DNA of 64,000 nucleotides, taken from assembly GCF_038725785.1 (NCBI RefSeq), contig NZ_CP109796.1, positions 6,634,501-6,698,500 of the forward strand. Reading direction: 5' to 3'. Position numbers and translations under genes: made by a program. The notes under the pieces are model-generated. The model was not told the DNA's origin, did not search any database, and saw only the letters and a program-made list of their open reading frames with translations. The DNA comes from Termitidicoccus mucosus. GTDB lineage: Bacteria > Verrucomicrobiota > Verrucomicrobiia > Opitutales > Opitutaceae. The stretch's first letter is position 1, and every line of letters begins with the position of its first letter. Below are positions 33,073-41,934 of the stretch, one piece after another.

Positions 33073-34418
33073 CTCCTTCCGAAGCCGGTAGGAATGAGGG
33101 CGAAGCCGAGGTCGCGGGCGTGTTTGCGAAGGCCGTCTTCGCGGCGTTTTTGGTAGGCGGCTTCGTTGCGGGCAAAGGAGGAGTCGTCGTAGGGTTGTCC
33201 GGATTTAAGCAGGTGGTAGATAATGCGGGCGAGTTTATGGGCGGTGGCGGTGATGGCCTTGGGGGCGCCCAGTCGAGCCCGCATGCGCCGGAAGTAGTCG
33301 CCGAGGTGGGAGTTGCTCTTGCCGGCGCTGTAGGCGGCCATGCGCAAGGCCTAGGCCGGGCGGCTTTTCACGCTGCGGGTGTGTGCGGAAAGCACCTTGC
33401 CCCCGCAGATGCGCTGATCGGGACACAGACCCAGCCACGAGGCAAAATGTTTGGACAAAGGAAACTTGGAGAGATCTCCGCCGACCTCGGAGAAGAGCGT
33501 GTGCACGTTGATCGTGCTCAGGCCCGTCAGGTCCACCCCAAGGATGCGGTGCAAGTGGGTGCGCAGGTCGAACTGCGGTTGGTTGCGTTCGGGCTTCTTG
33601 CGCTGGCGTCCAACGGGAGCGGGCGCCGGCTCCCGGGTCTTGCCATCAAAGGCGCGCAGCTGCCGCTCTATCTCCCGGTCGCAGTCCTGCACCTGTGTTT
33701 GATAATGCCGGTAAATCGCGAGGGCCTGCCTCAGCGTGAACAAATGCTCGGGCCGGTGGTCACCGACCAAGGCCTTCATCATCGTGACCTCGCCCACCTT
33801 GATGCGACGGTCGCGCAGGGCGGCCAGCGTGCCCGGATCGCGTTCGCCTTTGAGAATCGCATCCAGGATCGCCAGGCCGGTGACGCCGGTCAGCTCGCTG
33901 ATCACGTGATGAAGGTGCAGGTTCATTTGCGTGAGCGCCTTTTGCATGTGCTGCACGTGCCGGGCGGCCGACTTGATCAACATGTCCCGGTGCCGCAGGT
34001 AGGCCCGCAAGGCGCAGACCTGGTCTGGCGGCCGGAACGATCCGCGAAGCAGTCCGACGGTGTGCAGGTATTGCAGCCACTGGCAGTCGAGCACGTCGCT
34101 CTTGCGGCCGGGCACGTTCTTCACCTGGCGGGCGTTGACCAGACGGACCTCAAAGCCCCGTGTCTCCAGGATCTGGAAAACGGGTATCCAATAGACGCCG
34201 GTGGACTCCATGACCACCGACTTGATCCGGCACTGCGCGAGCCAGTCGGCCAAGGCATGCAACTCTTCGGTGAACGCCCCGAAGCAGCGCACCGATTCTT
34301 CCGCCCGGTCGGGCGGCACGGCGACGAACAACTCGGTCGCACCGATGTCGATGCCGGCGCTGTCGGGCTGGATGATTACGGGCTGGCTTTGGGCTTTCTT
34401 TTTTGGACGTCGGGACAT
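33073..34418 (-). pseudogene. IS110-family transposase with in-frame amber codon
   Basis: The start at 34418 reads MSRRPKKKAQSQPVIIQPDSAGIDIGATELFVAVPPD. The DEDD domain motifs are visible (AGIDIG; VVMESTGVYWIP; KSDVLDCQWLQ), and the C-terminal transposase_20 domain HRILGVDLTGLSTINVHTLFSEVGGDLSKFP.SKHFASWLGLCP is present. The frame is broken by TAG at 33351-33353 (SRPA-stop-ALRMAAYSAG), where family members have Gln, consistent with CAG to TAG. After that the frame continues through LGDYFRRMRARLGAPKAITATAHKLARIIYHLL to the junction with the DUF5615 remnant, without its own stop, so the 3' end also seems shortened. Confidence 0.8.
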
Positions 34419-34685
34419 AGTAAGAAATGCCACCTGCCGGGACGGCCCGGATTTATGCGAAAAGGAAGCGGTAATCTTCTAAACGAGATAGCCACCTCGC
34501 GGTGGGCCTCACCAATGACTTTGCGCACCTATCTCCGGCACCACGCTGACAAGCGGGCTTTATCAGGGGCACCACTGGCGCGTCGGTGTTCAGCTTGCCT
34601 CCCGGCAGGAGGGCGGTGGCGCGGGGAAACGGATCGCGAACCCCGCGCCACTCCGCAAAAATGCTGCTTGTGACCGTAAACCGGC

Positions 34686-34721
34686 TTGACTTTCGTCAGT
34701 CCATGTATCTATCTGTAGATA
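34686..34721 (+). promoter_or_regulatory. vapBC promoter and operator
   Basis: TTGACT (34686-34691) and CTATCT (34709-34714) are spaced 17 bp. A perfect inverted repeat TATCTA-TCTG-TAGATA (34706-34721) covers the -10 region and the first base of the vapB start codon. VapB binding here would shut off its own operon. Confidence 0.65.
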
Positions 34722-34972
34722 TGCCAACTGCAATCACTCGCGCCAAGTTATTCCGCCACGGTGGCTCACAAGCCGCCAGACTTCCCCGTGATTACCGGCT
34801 GCCCGGCAAGGAAGCAGCGATTTCACGCACGCCCACGGGCGGCGTCTTGCTCGAACCGCTGAACGCCGATTTTGAAAAACGGCGTCGGAGATTCTTCGCT
34901 CTGGCAGGTTCATGCCCCGATCTGCCCGACGTGCCGCCGCACACAACTCCCGACATCTTCCGCGACGAATGA
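34721..34972 (+). CDS. vapB: VapB-type antitoxin
   Basis: 83 residues: MPTAITRAKLFRHGGSQAARLPRDYRLPGKEAAISRTPTGGVLLEPL, an AbrB/VapB-like swapped-hairpin DNA-binding domain (AKLF..G.SQA.RLP..YR), followed by a C-terminal toxin-binding tail (NADFEKRRRRFFALAGSCPDLPDVPPHTTPDIFRDE). The start is fixed by the operator and domain; the frame is open upstream but not conserved-looking. The stop overlaps the vapC start by four bases (ATGA). It neutralises the PIN nuclease and represses the operon, by family knowledge. Confidence 0.85.
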   Translation: MPTAITRAKLFRHGGSQAARLPRDYRLPGKEAAISRTPTGGVLLEPLNADFEKRRRRFFALAGSCPDLPDVPPHTTPDIFRDE

Positions 34973-35364
34973 TTTACTTGCCCGACACCAACGCGGTCTC
35001 CGCGTATATGCGCGGAGACAACCCGAAGCTCGTGCAGAAGATGCAGGAGTATTTCGGAGAACTGTGCCTCTCGGTGATCGTCCTCTCTGAACGAGAATTC
35101 GGGGTGACGAAGGGAACCAGCGCGCATGCCCGACTGAAGCTCGCCGAGTTGGCCCAGACATTGCCGGTGGAGCCATTCACCCGTGACGACTGCACCCACT
35201 ATGCTGCGATCCGTCACGATCTGGAATCGCGAGGCATGGGCATCGGGCCGATGGACACACTGATCGCAGCTCATGCCCTCCGCCTCGGCGCGACGGTTGT
35301 TACCCGCAACGTCAGCGAATTCCGCCGCGTGAGCGGACTAAAGGTTGAAAACTGGCAGGAGTAG
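34969..35364 (+). CDS. vapC: VapC PIN-domain ribonuclease toxin
   Basis: 131 residues. PIN-domain acidic residues are all visible: Asp6 in YLPDTNAVSAYM, Glu in VLSEREFG (near 42), and the C-terminal MGIGPMDTLIAAHALRLGATVVTRNVSEF with Asp near 96 and the N/D position at TRN. Known role: Mg-dependent RNase cutting tRNA or rRNA, inhibited by VapB. The length is normal and the frame intact. This is the only toxin-antitoxin pair in the mosaic region that looks fully functional. Confidence 0.88.
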   Translation: MIYLPDTNAVSAYMRGDNPKLVQKMQEYFGELCLSVIVLSEREFGVTKGTSAHARLKLAELAQTLPVEPFTRDDCTHYAAIRHDLESRGMGIGPMDTLIAAHALRLGATVVTRNVSEFRRVSGLKVENWQE

Positions 35365-35560
35365 GACTGGTCGAAGACAGTGCGCATTTGTCGCCGTCCA
35401 TTGCTGGTTTCCGGTTAATTTGGGTTTTGTTCCACCGCGTGGATGGAGTGTGGGGCCGCTGTGGAGATGTGGCCGCTATCCTTGAAAACACGGCCCGTCT
35501 TGTCGGTGTGGCGGCGCAGACGCCAGTGATGTTGCAATCCCGGTTTTGTAGTATGATGAG

Positions 35561-35591
35561 GGCGGCGTAGGTCATTCATGCCTGTGCCGCC
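35561..35591 (-). terminator. Hairpin after the BACON/NHL gene
   Basis: Minus-strand GGCGGC...GCCGCC with the same inner sequence as the hairpin at 25964-25994, 14 bases past the stop at 35606. No T tract follows. Confidence 0.45.
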
Positions 35592-35605
35592 TTGGCACCA
35601 GACCG

Positions 35606-37858
35606 TCACGGCAAACGCCTGCGCAGATGCCGGATGGCCGGCAACACAAACAGGGCGGCGACAAACCAGAGGCTCATCGCACCGCCGCCGCCGCCAGTGT
35701 TGCCGTTGCCGGGGTTGTTGCCGCCATCGCCAGTGCCCCCGTCGGTGGCGGGGGCGGTCGTGGCGGTGAGCCAGAGCGTCGTCACGGTGCCGCTGGCGGT
35801 GAGCTTGCGGATGGCGTTGTTGTTGAAATCGGCGATGAACAGGTCGCCGGTGGCGGCGTTCACCGCGAGGTTGGGGCCGGGCAGTTCGTTGCCGAAACGC
35901 GCGGTCAGGGCGGGGCCGTCCTCGAAGCCGGGCTCGGTCGCCGAGCCGGCGACAAGGGCGAAGCCGCCGGTGCCGGTGAGGCTGCGGGCGTAGATGGCGG
36001 CGGTGGGCTCCTCGGTGGAAACGTAGAGCAGTTGCGCGGCGTCGTCCACGGCGAGGTCGGCTGGATAAAAGTTGAACATGCCGCTGAGCGTCGTCACCAC
36101 GCCCGCCGGGGTGATTTTGCGCACCACGCCGTAATCAGCAAGAGCCCCCCAGCGCGATTCGAGCGCGTAGATGTCGCCGGTGCCGGCGGACACGGCGAGG
36201 CCGTAGATGCCGGAGTCATACGCGGCACCGCCGTCCAGCGTGGCCAGCGTGCTCACGGTGGCGGCGGTGGCGGCGCCGGTGCCGGTGAGCGTGAGTTTGC
36301 GGATGATGCCGTAGGCGGAATTGTCGTCATAACTCCCGGAATGGTTGTCGGCCACATAGACGGTGTCGCCGGAGGCGTTGGCGGACACGTAGGCGATGTC
36401 CTCGAAGCGCGCGGCGGCACCGGGGCCGTTGGCGGTGCCAGTCTGGCCGACAGCGCCGGCGAGGGTCGTGACCGCGCGCGTGGCGAGGTCAACGCGGCGG
36501 ATGACGTTATTGCCCGTGTCGGCCACGATGAGGCCGCCGCCGGCGAGCGCGACGCCAAAGGGCCGGTGGAAGCGCGCGGCGGCGCCGGTGGTGTCGGCAT
36601 GGCCGGGGGCCGCGCCGTAGTCGCCCGCGAGCGCGTAGGCGGTGCCGGCGGCGGTGCCGGTGCCAGGGAGGATTTTGTGGATGGAGTTGCCCGCGACACT
36701 GGCGGCGTAGAGCGCACCGTCGGGGGCGCGGACGAGGCCCGAAGGGAAATGGATGAGGTCGGGCACGGGGTCGGCGGGGCCGGCGGAGCCGCCGCTGAGG
36801 TTGGCCGCCTGTTCAAGATGCACATAATTGTAGGAGCTGGTCTCGGTGGCGATATGGATGCTCGTATAGCGCCTTCCGCCGCCCTCCGGGTTTGCGTCGT
36901 AGGCGAGGGTGACGGCGCCGTTGTTGACACCGGCCGAGCCGGAGGTGATGCGCGCCCAGGGGCAGGTGTCGCTCCACGAGTCGGTCTCGTAGTCGTAGCA
37001 GCCGGCGATGGTTGCCGACCACACTATCGAGCCGCCGCCGAGGTTGGCCACGGCGAAGGTCGCGGTGCCGGAGCTGGTGCCGGGCGTGTAGCGCTCATAG
37101 GGCGTGACGGAGAACACGGGGATTCCCGGCTGGGTGATGGTCATGATGGCGGGACTGCCGGTGGCGCCGGGGGCGGTGAACCGGATTTGCGCCGTGCGCT
37201 CCAAGCCGGTGGGGTTTTCGTCGAAGCTCACGCGAAGGCGGTTGTAGTTTATGCCGGAAGCGCTGCCGGAGGTGTAAGGCTGGAGGTCATGCGCCCACCA
37301 GCCGCCGGACAACTGCTCCGCCGTCCACTCCAGCGTGCCGCCGCCGAGGTTTGCCACGACGTAACCGATCGTGTAGGCGCCGTGGTCCGGCAGGCGCGTG
37401 TTGAGCACGACAGAGAGCACGGGCGGCGCGGAGGCCGCCGCTTGCGTGACGGTTACGGTGGCGGGGCTGCCGGTCGCGCCGGCGGCGGTGATTTGGACGC
37501 TGGCGGTGCGCGCGGCACCGGGGTTTGCCTCGTAACTCAGCCTGATGGTTTGCCAATTCGTGCCGGAGACGACGCCGCCGACTTCGGGGATGACGGGGGT
37601 GGCGTCGGTGAAAATCAGCCACTCGCTGCCGGAACCGGTGACCGCCGCCGACCACGGCAGCTCGCCGGAGCCGCCGTTTCTTATGCCGAAGTTCGCCGTG
37701 CCCGCCGCCGCGCCGAGCGACAGGCCCGCGGTGGCGGAGACGATGAGCGCGGGGCCGGTGGTTTGGGCGGCGGCGGGAGCCGGGGCCGCGACGGGCAGGA
37801 GCAGCGCCGCGAGGAACGCGAACGCGATGGGTTTGGCGGGTGTTGTATGTGTTTTCAT
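35606..37858 (-). CDS. Secreted BACON / NHL-propeller protein with Gly-rich C-terminal anchor
   Basis: 750 residues. Signal peptide: AFAFLAALLLPVAAPAPAAAQ. Three BACON-like beta-sandwich domains follow at about 32-140, 145-245 and 250-365; each has a W.. then L.y..NP.G..R...I.....G split by GSPATVTVTQ-type ends. An NHL-type six-bladed propeller spans about 375-700 (FPSGLVRAPDGALYAASVAGNSIHKI; RPFGVALAGGGLIVADTGNNVIRRVD; NLAVNAATGDLFIADFNNNAIRKL). The C-terminal ~30 residues (GGGGGAMSLWFVAALFVLPAIRHLRRRLP, split at the helix) match the anchor of the RCC1/Ig protein except one residue, GlyGly-CTERM-like. BACON domains are linked to carbohydrate or mucin binding. Probably surface-anchored. Confidence 0.82.
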   Translation of the reverse strand: MKTHTTPAKPIAFAFLAALLLPVAAPAPAAAQTTGPALIVSATAGLSLGAAAGTANFGIRNGGSGELPWSAAVTGSGSEWLIFTDATPVIPEVGGVVSGTNWQTIRLSYEANPGAARTASVQITAAGATGSPATVTVTQAAASAPPVLSVVLNTRLPDHGAYTIGYVVANLGGGTLEWTAEQLSGGWWAHDLQPYTSGSASGINYNRLRVSFDENPTGLERTAQIRFTAPGATGSPAIMTITQPGIPVFSVTPYERYTPGTSSGTATFAVANLGGGSIVWSATIAGCYDYETDSWSDTCPWARITSGSAGVNNGAVTLAYDANPEGGGRRYTSIHIATETSSYNYVHLEQAANLSGGSAGPADPVPDLIHFPSGLVRAPDGALYAASVAGNSIHKILPGTGTAAGTAYALAGDYGAAPGHADTTGAAARFHRPFGVALAGGGLIVADTGNNVIRRVDLATRAVTTLAGAVGQTGTANGPGAAARFEDIAYVSANASGDTVYVADNHSGSYDDNSAYGIIRKLTLTGTGAATAATVSTLATLDGGAAYDSGIYGLAVSAGTGDIYALESRWGALADYGVVRKITPAGVVTTLSGMFNFYPADLAVDDAAQLLYVSTEEPTAAIYARSLTGTGGFALVAGSATEPGFEDGPALTARFGNELPGPNLAVNAATGDLFIADFNNNAIRKLTASGTVTTLWLTATTAPATDGGTGDGGNNPGNGNTGGGGGAMSLWFVAALFVLPAIRHLRRRLP

Positions 37859-38525
37859 AGACGGGCGGAGAAAAAGCGGGGGCGGTGTTCAGGCAGGGGG
37901 GCGGCGGCGGGGCGGGGACGGGTGGCTCGCCCGTGAAAGTGGAAGTGGCTTCCCAGCCGCTTGGACGGCGTGGAGCGTTGTCGGCTTGGGTATCAGGCTT
38001 CGGTGGCGCGATTCGGCGGCGGTGGCCAAACGGCAGGCTGCCGCTTCCACTTTTTTCGGCCTGCTCCGTTTCATCCGGGCACAATAAGCCCCGGAAATGG
38101 CGTTTTTGGGGTGGAGAATGCCCCTAGCGTGGGAGCGTGGGAGCGTGGGAGCGTGGGAGCGTGGGAGCGTGGGAGCGTGGGAGCGTGGGAGCGTGGGAGC
38201 GTGGGAGCGTGGGAGCGTGGGAGCTAACGTCTCCCTCAGCGAAAATCTTGCCGGTCAAGCTCATTTCCAAGTGGTTGTAAGTTTGTGTGGTGGTTTCAAC
38301 GACCCGTGCTCCAGATGCGCAAGCCACGCGCAGAAAACCCCCCGGCGGCGCGGTTGGCAAGGGCAAAGATAAAAAGCTCGTGATTCGACGTCAACAGCTT
38401 GTGAAAGATCGCCGACCTGGGCGCGGTTGGCATGCGATGCCGCGGGCGGCGCGTGGGCGACTGGGTGCGCCGGCTTCCATTCGGCTCCTTTTTCGTAAAA
38501 TCCCAAAAACAGCCATAGCGAACCC
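37859..38525. other. Intergenic region with octanucleotide array
   Basis: 667 bp between the BACON/NHL gene and the coupling-protein operon. It contains the GTGGGAGC array (38127-38224). Open frames here on both strands are low-complexity or overlap the array, and none looks like a gene. The last 100 bp hold the upstream part of the operon. Confidence 0.5.
38127..38224. repeat. Tandem 8-bp repeat, about 12 units
   Basis: The unit GCGTGGGA repeats without a mismatch for 98 bp (12.25 units). As the unit length is not a multiple of three, any change of one unit would shift a reading frame, but no gene spans it convincingly. Such arrays mutate by slippage and can alter promoter spacing. Confidence 0.85.
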
Positions 38526-38675
38526 ATGACCCAGCCAACGACAAAGGGCGCGCCGCGCGCCGGGCATCTCATGCCGTCCTGCGTGGTGGTATGCACCGGC
38601 CCGGTAACGGGCCTGGTTGCCGGCGAGGTGGCTGGCGGCTTGTCTTTCGGGGCGGACGGGGAGGCGCGCACATGA
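38526..38675 (+). CDS. Micro-ORF at the head of the coupling-protein operon
   Basis: 49 residues (MTQPTTKGAPRAGHLMPS...), no recognised family. Its stop overlaps the start of the TraG-like gene by ATGA, and the same overlap type links every following gene in the operon, which supports real translation. A central CVVVCTGPVTGLVAGEVAGGL stretch is mildly hydrophobic. Confidence 0.45.
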   Translation: MTQPTTKGAPRAGHLMPSCVVVCTGPVTGLVAGEVAGGLSFGADGEART

Positions 38676-41600
38676 CGGGTGGCGCAGTCATGGTTGCGCC
38701 GGTTTCCGGCGGGGGCATGGAGGACGGGGAGGACGACATGTTTGTCTCCCTGGTCGTGGAGCGCCCGGACGGGGAGGCGGGGGTGCTGGAGGGCGCGGTG
38801 ACGCCGGGCATGCTCAGGGAGTATGAGCGCGCGGAGGCGTTGTTGCAGGCGGAGGTGTCCGCATCCGGCGGCGTGGCCGCCTCGCTGCCCGGGGTTACCG
38901 TGGAGTCGCCGCCGGTCGTGCCTTTGTTTTACGAGGGCACGGAGGAACTGGATTCCCGGATGAAGCAATGGGGCCTGCATCCGGTGTTCGGCCCGGCGTT
39001 CAAGTTTTGCCTGGGGGCGGCCGCGCGGATCGCGGATATCCTGACGGCGTCTTTTGCCACTTCCCGCAGCCGGCTGGTTTATTCCAAGTTCAACCTGGGC
39101 CTCGGTTTTTTGTGCCTTTTTTTTGCGCCCCTGGTTTATTTTGCGGTGACGTGGTTCGCGCTGGATTCCAGCCTGGTGATGCCCGGGGTTTTGCGCCGGG
39201 TTCTCGGCATTGTGCGCTGGGCGGTCCCGCCGTTGTGTTTTGTGGCGGGCTGGAGTTTTTTACTGGGTGGTTTGCGGCAGCAGCAGGGAATGGCTTTCCG
39301 GGAGTGTCTGCGCGAATATTATGATCCCATCCCCGCGTTTTCGGCCGCGCCGGTGTTTTCGATCGGGCATTTGCTTTTGTCCCTCAAAGACACGCATGTT
39401 AATTTTATCAGTTTCGGGGGCATCGGCTCCGGCAAGACCGCCAGTTTCGTCAATCCGATGTTACTGCAATTTTTTAGAAAATTGAATAATCCGGATCCGT
39501 TTGCAGTGACCGCCCGGTTCGGTGGATTGATTCTGGACGTGAAGGGGGATTTTATAGATTTTGTCATATATTGTTTCCGGCTGACGGGCCGGCCCCTGAC
39601 GGATCTGGTCATTATTGACCCGGATATTGATTTGATCCGGTACAATCCCCTGGACGGGGCGGACCGGATGCGGTTTGCCGATGAAGGCGCGGAAAAATTG
39701 GTGACCATCATGCGGTTGATTTCCGCGAACAAGGGGGGCGGTTCGAAGGACCCGTATTGGGACAACACCTCCAAGTCGGTGATTGCGGCGGTGTTGAGGA
39801 CATTGCAGGTTTTGCGCGAGACGGGGTCGATTTCCCTGGCGGACGTGGGGCGTTACGCGCGGGACGACGACATGATGGAGGCACTGATCCGGGAGGCGAC
39901 GGAGCGTCTGGCCCGGGATCGTTACAGGTTATCGGAGGAGGAATATTACGGTTATCTGGATTCGGTTACAAAATTGCGCACGGAATGGGTGAAACTTTCG
40001 GACAATACGAAGTCGATTCTAAAGACGACGATTTCGGAGATGCTGGGCCCCATCGTGGCTTCGGCCACGTTGCAGAAGGTGTTTTGCCGGGACACGAATT
40101 TTTCCTTCAGGCAGAGCGTCACGGAGGGCAAGGTGGTGCTGTTTCGGGGCGGTTCGCTGCCCAAGAGCACCAACCGGCTGCTGGCCGCCTGCTTGAAACT
40201 GGATTTCCAGGCGTGGGCGCGCCGCCGCAATGGCGGGACGATGGCCTTGTATGGGCTGGACAAGGAGGGCAGGGATCGGACGATTTTATATGTCAACGAC
40301 GAATACCAGGAAATGGTGACGACGGGGCAGGGGGGCGACGAGGAATTTTTCGGGGTGTCGCGCTCGTGCAAGGTGTGCGCGATCATGGCGACTCAGCATG
40401 TGTCTTCCTTGTATAACGCCGTGGGCGGGCCGGAAAGCCAGACCCATACCTTGATCCATAATCTCTGCACTAAGGTTTTTTTAAACAGTCCCGACTCGAA
40501 GACGGGGGAGCTGGGCGAGTATTTGGGCGGAAAGTTTTTGGAGGAGGAGCTGCGCGAGACGGTGGACCGGGGCGACAATATATTGCCCGTCCGGGGCGAT
40601 CCCGCGGGCAATTCCGTCGCGGTGGAGAAAAAATTGCAGGATAGTTTCCGCAAGGATCGCTTCGCGAACCTGCTGACCATGGACCTGGAAAAGTCGAAGG
40701 ACGGGCCGTGGTATTCGGAGGCGTTCGTTTATCACTACAATAGTGTCACCAAGGGTGCCTCGAAAATGTTTTTCACCCGGCTGGCGCATTGTTATGCGCC
40801 GCGTAATTACATGGCGGAGCTGTCCCATGCGTACACGATGCTGCTGAGGGATCGCAACGCGCAGCGGCAGGTGATGACCTCGATGCTGGGTTTGCAGGCG
40901 CATGCCGCGGTGCTGCGGGAGCGGAAGATGCTGGAGTATGCGGAGGCGCGCGCGGTGGCGGAGCATGATTTGATCGAGCGGGCCTGTCCGGTGGAATATC
41001 GTTCGAGGGAGGAATCCTCCAGCGAGTTGTTTGCGCGCTACAATCAGGAGGTGGAGAAGGCGAAGGAGGAGATGAAGACGGCATCGCCGGAGCAGAAAAA
41101 GGCGCTGGAGCTGTATCGGGACCGGATGTTCGCCCAAGCGTGCAAATACAAGGTGGATCAGCTTATTGTCACTTCGTCCCGGGCCTGTTCGATGTTTGCA
41201 GGCATGCTGCCGCTGACCAATTTGATTGACGGGGTGGTGTTGCAGGAAACCGCGCCTCCGGGGGCCCCGGATTTGGATGATCCCCTGGTCGATTCTTCCC
41301 TGTTCGAGTATGCGAATGAGGTGAGGCGCGGGCTTTCGGGAAAGCCTGCCTTATTGTATCGGGTTCCACATGGCGGTTTGGCGTTATCGGAGGATGGCAC
41401 GGATTTGCATTCGGGCTTCGAGGATTTTGAATTTCCCAAAAATGTGCGCCCGACGGAGGAGGATGCGGTGGATCTTGATGCGGATTATGAGGGGGATGAA
41501 ATATTGGATTCTTGGGATGATTCCCGTCTGGAGGCCGGGACTGATGATTCGTTTGACGATGAATTTGTATCGGATGCGGAGGCGCGGGTTTCCGGCCAGG

Positions 41601-41839
41601 CATCCTCCGCGTCCGCCATGGAGGGAGCCGCGGCGATTGTTTCGGCGGGCTCGAAAGGCGTGGGGCATTTGTTTGCGGGGGATTTTGCGCGGGGTGGGGC
41701 TTTGATTAAAAAAGCACTGGATTCCGCCCGCGTGTCCGGCGGTGCGGAACCGGTGCAGACGGCTTCGGTGTCCGCGGCTGCGGAGGAAAAGCCGACCGGT
41801 AGCCCGGATGATTCTCCGGAAGGGGAGGGTGGGGCATGA
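38672..41839 (+). CDS. VirD4/TraG-type type IV coupling protein
   Basis: 1,055 residues. Two membrane helices lie near 140-165 (GLGFLCLFFAPLVYFAVTWFAL) and 180-207 (WAVPPLCFVAGWSFLLGG). Walker A GGIGSGKTAS is near residue 250; a Walker B-like ILYVNDEYQEM near 540; the conserved sensor ATQHVSSL near 573. The YLDSVTKLRTEWVKLSDNTKSILKTT..EML segment and the LVIIDPDIDLIRYNPLD motif fit TraG/TraD-type DNA pumps. The C-terminal ~250 residues are acidic and Ser/Gly-rich (DLDADYEGDEILDSWDDS), probably a substrate- or partner-binding tail. Known role: links the relaxosome to a type IV secretion channel. No relaxase or channel gene is visible in the window. The start is set by the ATGA overlap; 27 further upstream codons are open. 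Confidence 0.85.
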   Translation: MTGGAVMVAPVSGGGMEDGEDDMFVSLVVERPDGEAGVLEGAVTPGMLREYERAEALLQAEVSASGGVAASLPGVTVESPPVVPLFYEGTEELDSRMKQWGLHPVFGPAFKFCLGAAARIADILTASFATSRSRLVYSKFNLGLGFLCLFFAPLVYFAVTWFALDSSLVMPGVLRRVLGIVRWAVPPLCFVAGWSFLLGGLRQQQGMAFRECLREYYDPIPAFSAAPVFSIGHLLLSLKDTHVNFISFGGIGSGKTASFVNPMLLQFFRKLNNPDPFAVTARFGGLILDVKGDFIDFVIYCFRLTGRPLTDLVIIDPDIDLIRYNPLDGADRMRFADEGAEKLVTIMRLISANKGGGSKDPYWDNTSKSVIAAVLRTLQVLRETGSISLADVGRYARDDDMMEALIREATERLARDRYRLSEEEYYGYLDSVTKLRTEWVKLSDNTKSILKTTISEMLGPIVASATLQKVFCRDTNFSFRQSVTEGKVVLFRGGSLPKSTNRLLAACLKLDFQAWARRRNGGTMALYGLDKEGRDRTILYVNDEYQEMVTTGQGGDEEFFGVSRSCKVCAIMATQHVSSLYNAVGGPESQTHTLIHNLCTKVFLNSPDSKTGELGEYLGGKFLEEELRETVDRGDNILPVRGDPAGNSVAVEKKLQDSFRKDRFANLLTMDLEKSKDGPWYSEAFVYHYNSVTKGASKMFFTRLAHCYAPRNYMAELSHAYTMLLRDRNAQRQVMTSMLGLQAHAAVLRERKMLEYAEARAVAEHDLIERACPVEYRSREESSSELFARYNQEVEKAKEEMKTASPEQKKALELYRDRMFAQACKYKVDQLIVTSSRACSMFAGMLPLTNLIDGVVLQETAPPGAPDLDDPLVDSSLFEYANEVRRGLSGKPALLYRVPHGGLALSEDGTDLHSGFEDFEFPKNVRPTEEDAVDLDADYEGDEILDSWDDSRLEAGTDDSFDDEFVSDAEARVSGQASSASAMEGAAAIVSAGSKGVGHLFAGDFARGGALIKKALDSARVSGGAEPVQTASVSAAAEEKPTGSPDDSPEGEGGA

Positions 41840-41934
41840 ACGGCGGTATGCCTGATTGCAGGGACAAGGCGTCGCAGGGGCGGGAGGCTCGGGAGGGGCG
41901 GGACTTTTTGGAAAAGGGAGAGGTTGTCACATGA
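41836..41934 (+). CDS. 32-residue micro-ORF between the coupling protein and the next gene
   Basis: MNGGMPDCRDKASQGREAREGRDF followed by eight charged residues. Both ends overlap neighbours by four bases (ATGA): with the stop of the coupling protein and with the start of the 332-residue gene. The tight chain of overlaps suggests translational coupling. Function unknown; it may only carry ribosomes forward. Confidence 0.45.
   Translation: MNGGMPDCRDKASQGREAREGRDFLEKGEVVT

Noticed and set aside
33120-34673. 517-codon plus frame opposite the IS110 transposase
   Set aside because: Shadow of the transposase gene; the minus strand shows all IS110 motifs.
35627-37936. 769-codon plus-strand frame opposite the BACON/NHL gene
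   Set aside because: Low-complexity antisense translation; the minus frame has a signal peptide, NHL repeats and an anchor.
38127-38224. CRISPR array
   Set aside because: The units are 8 bp and contiguous with no spacers; it is a microsatellite.
38261-38980. 239-codon minus frame across the coupling-protein operon start
   Set aside because: It overlaps the N-terminus of the TraG-like gene and the micro-ORF and is His/Arg/Pro-rich without motifs.
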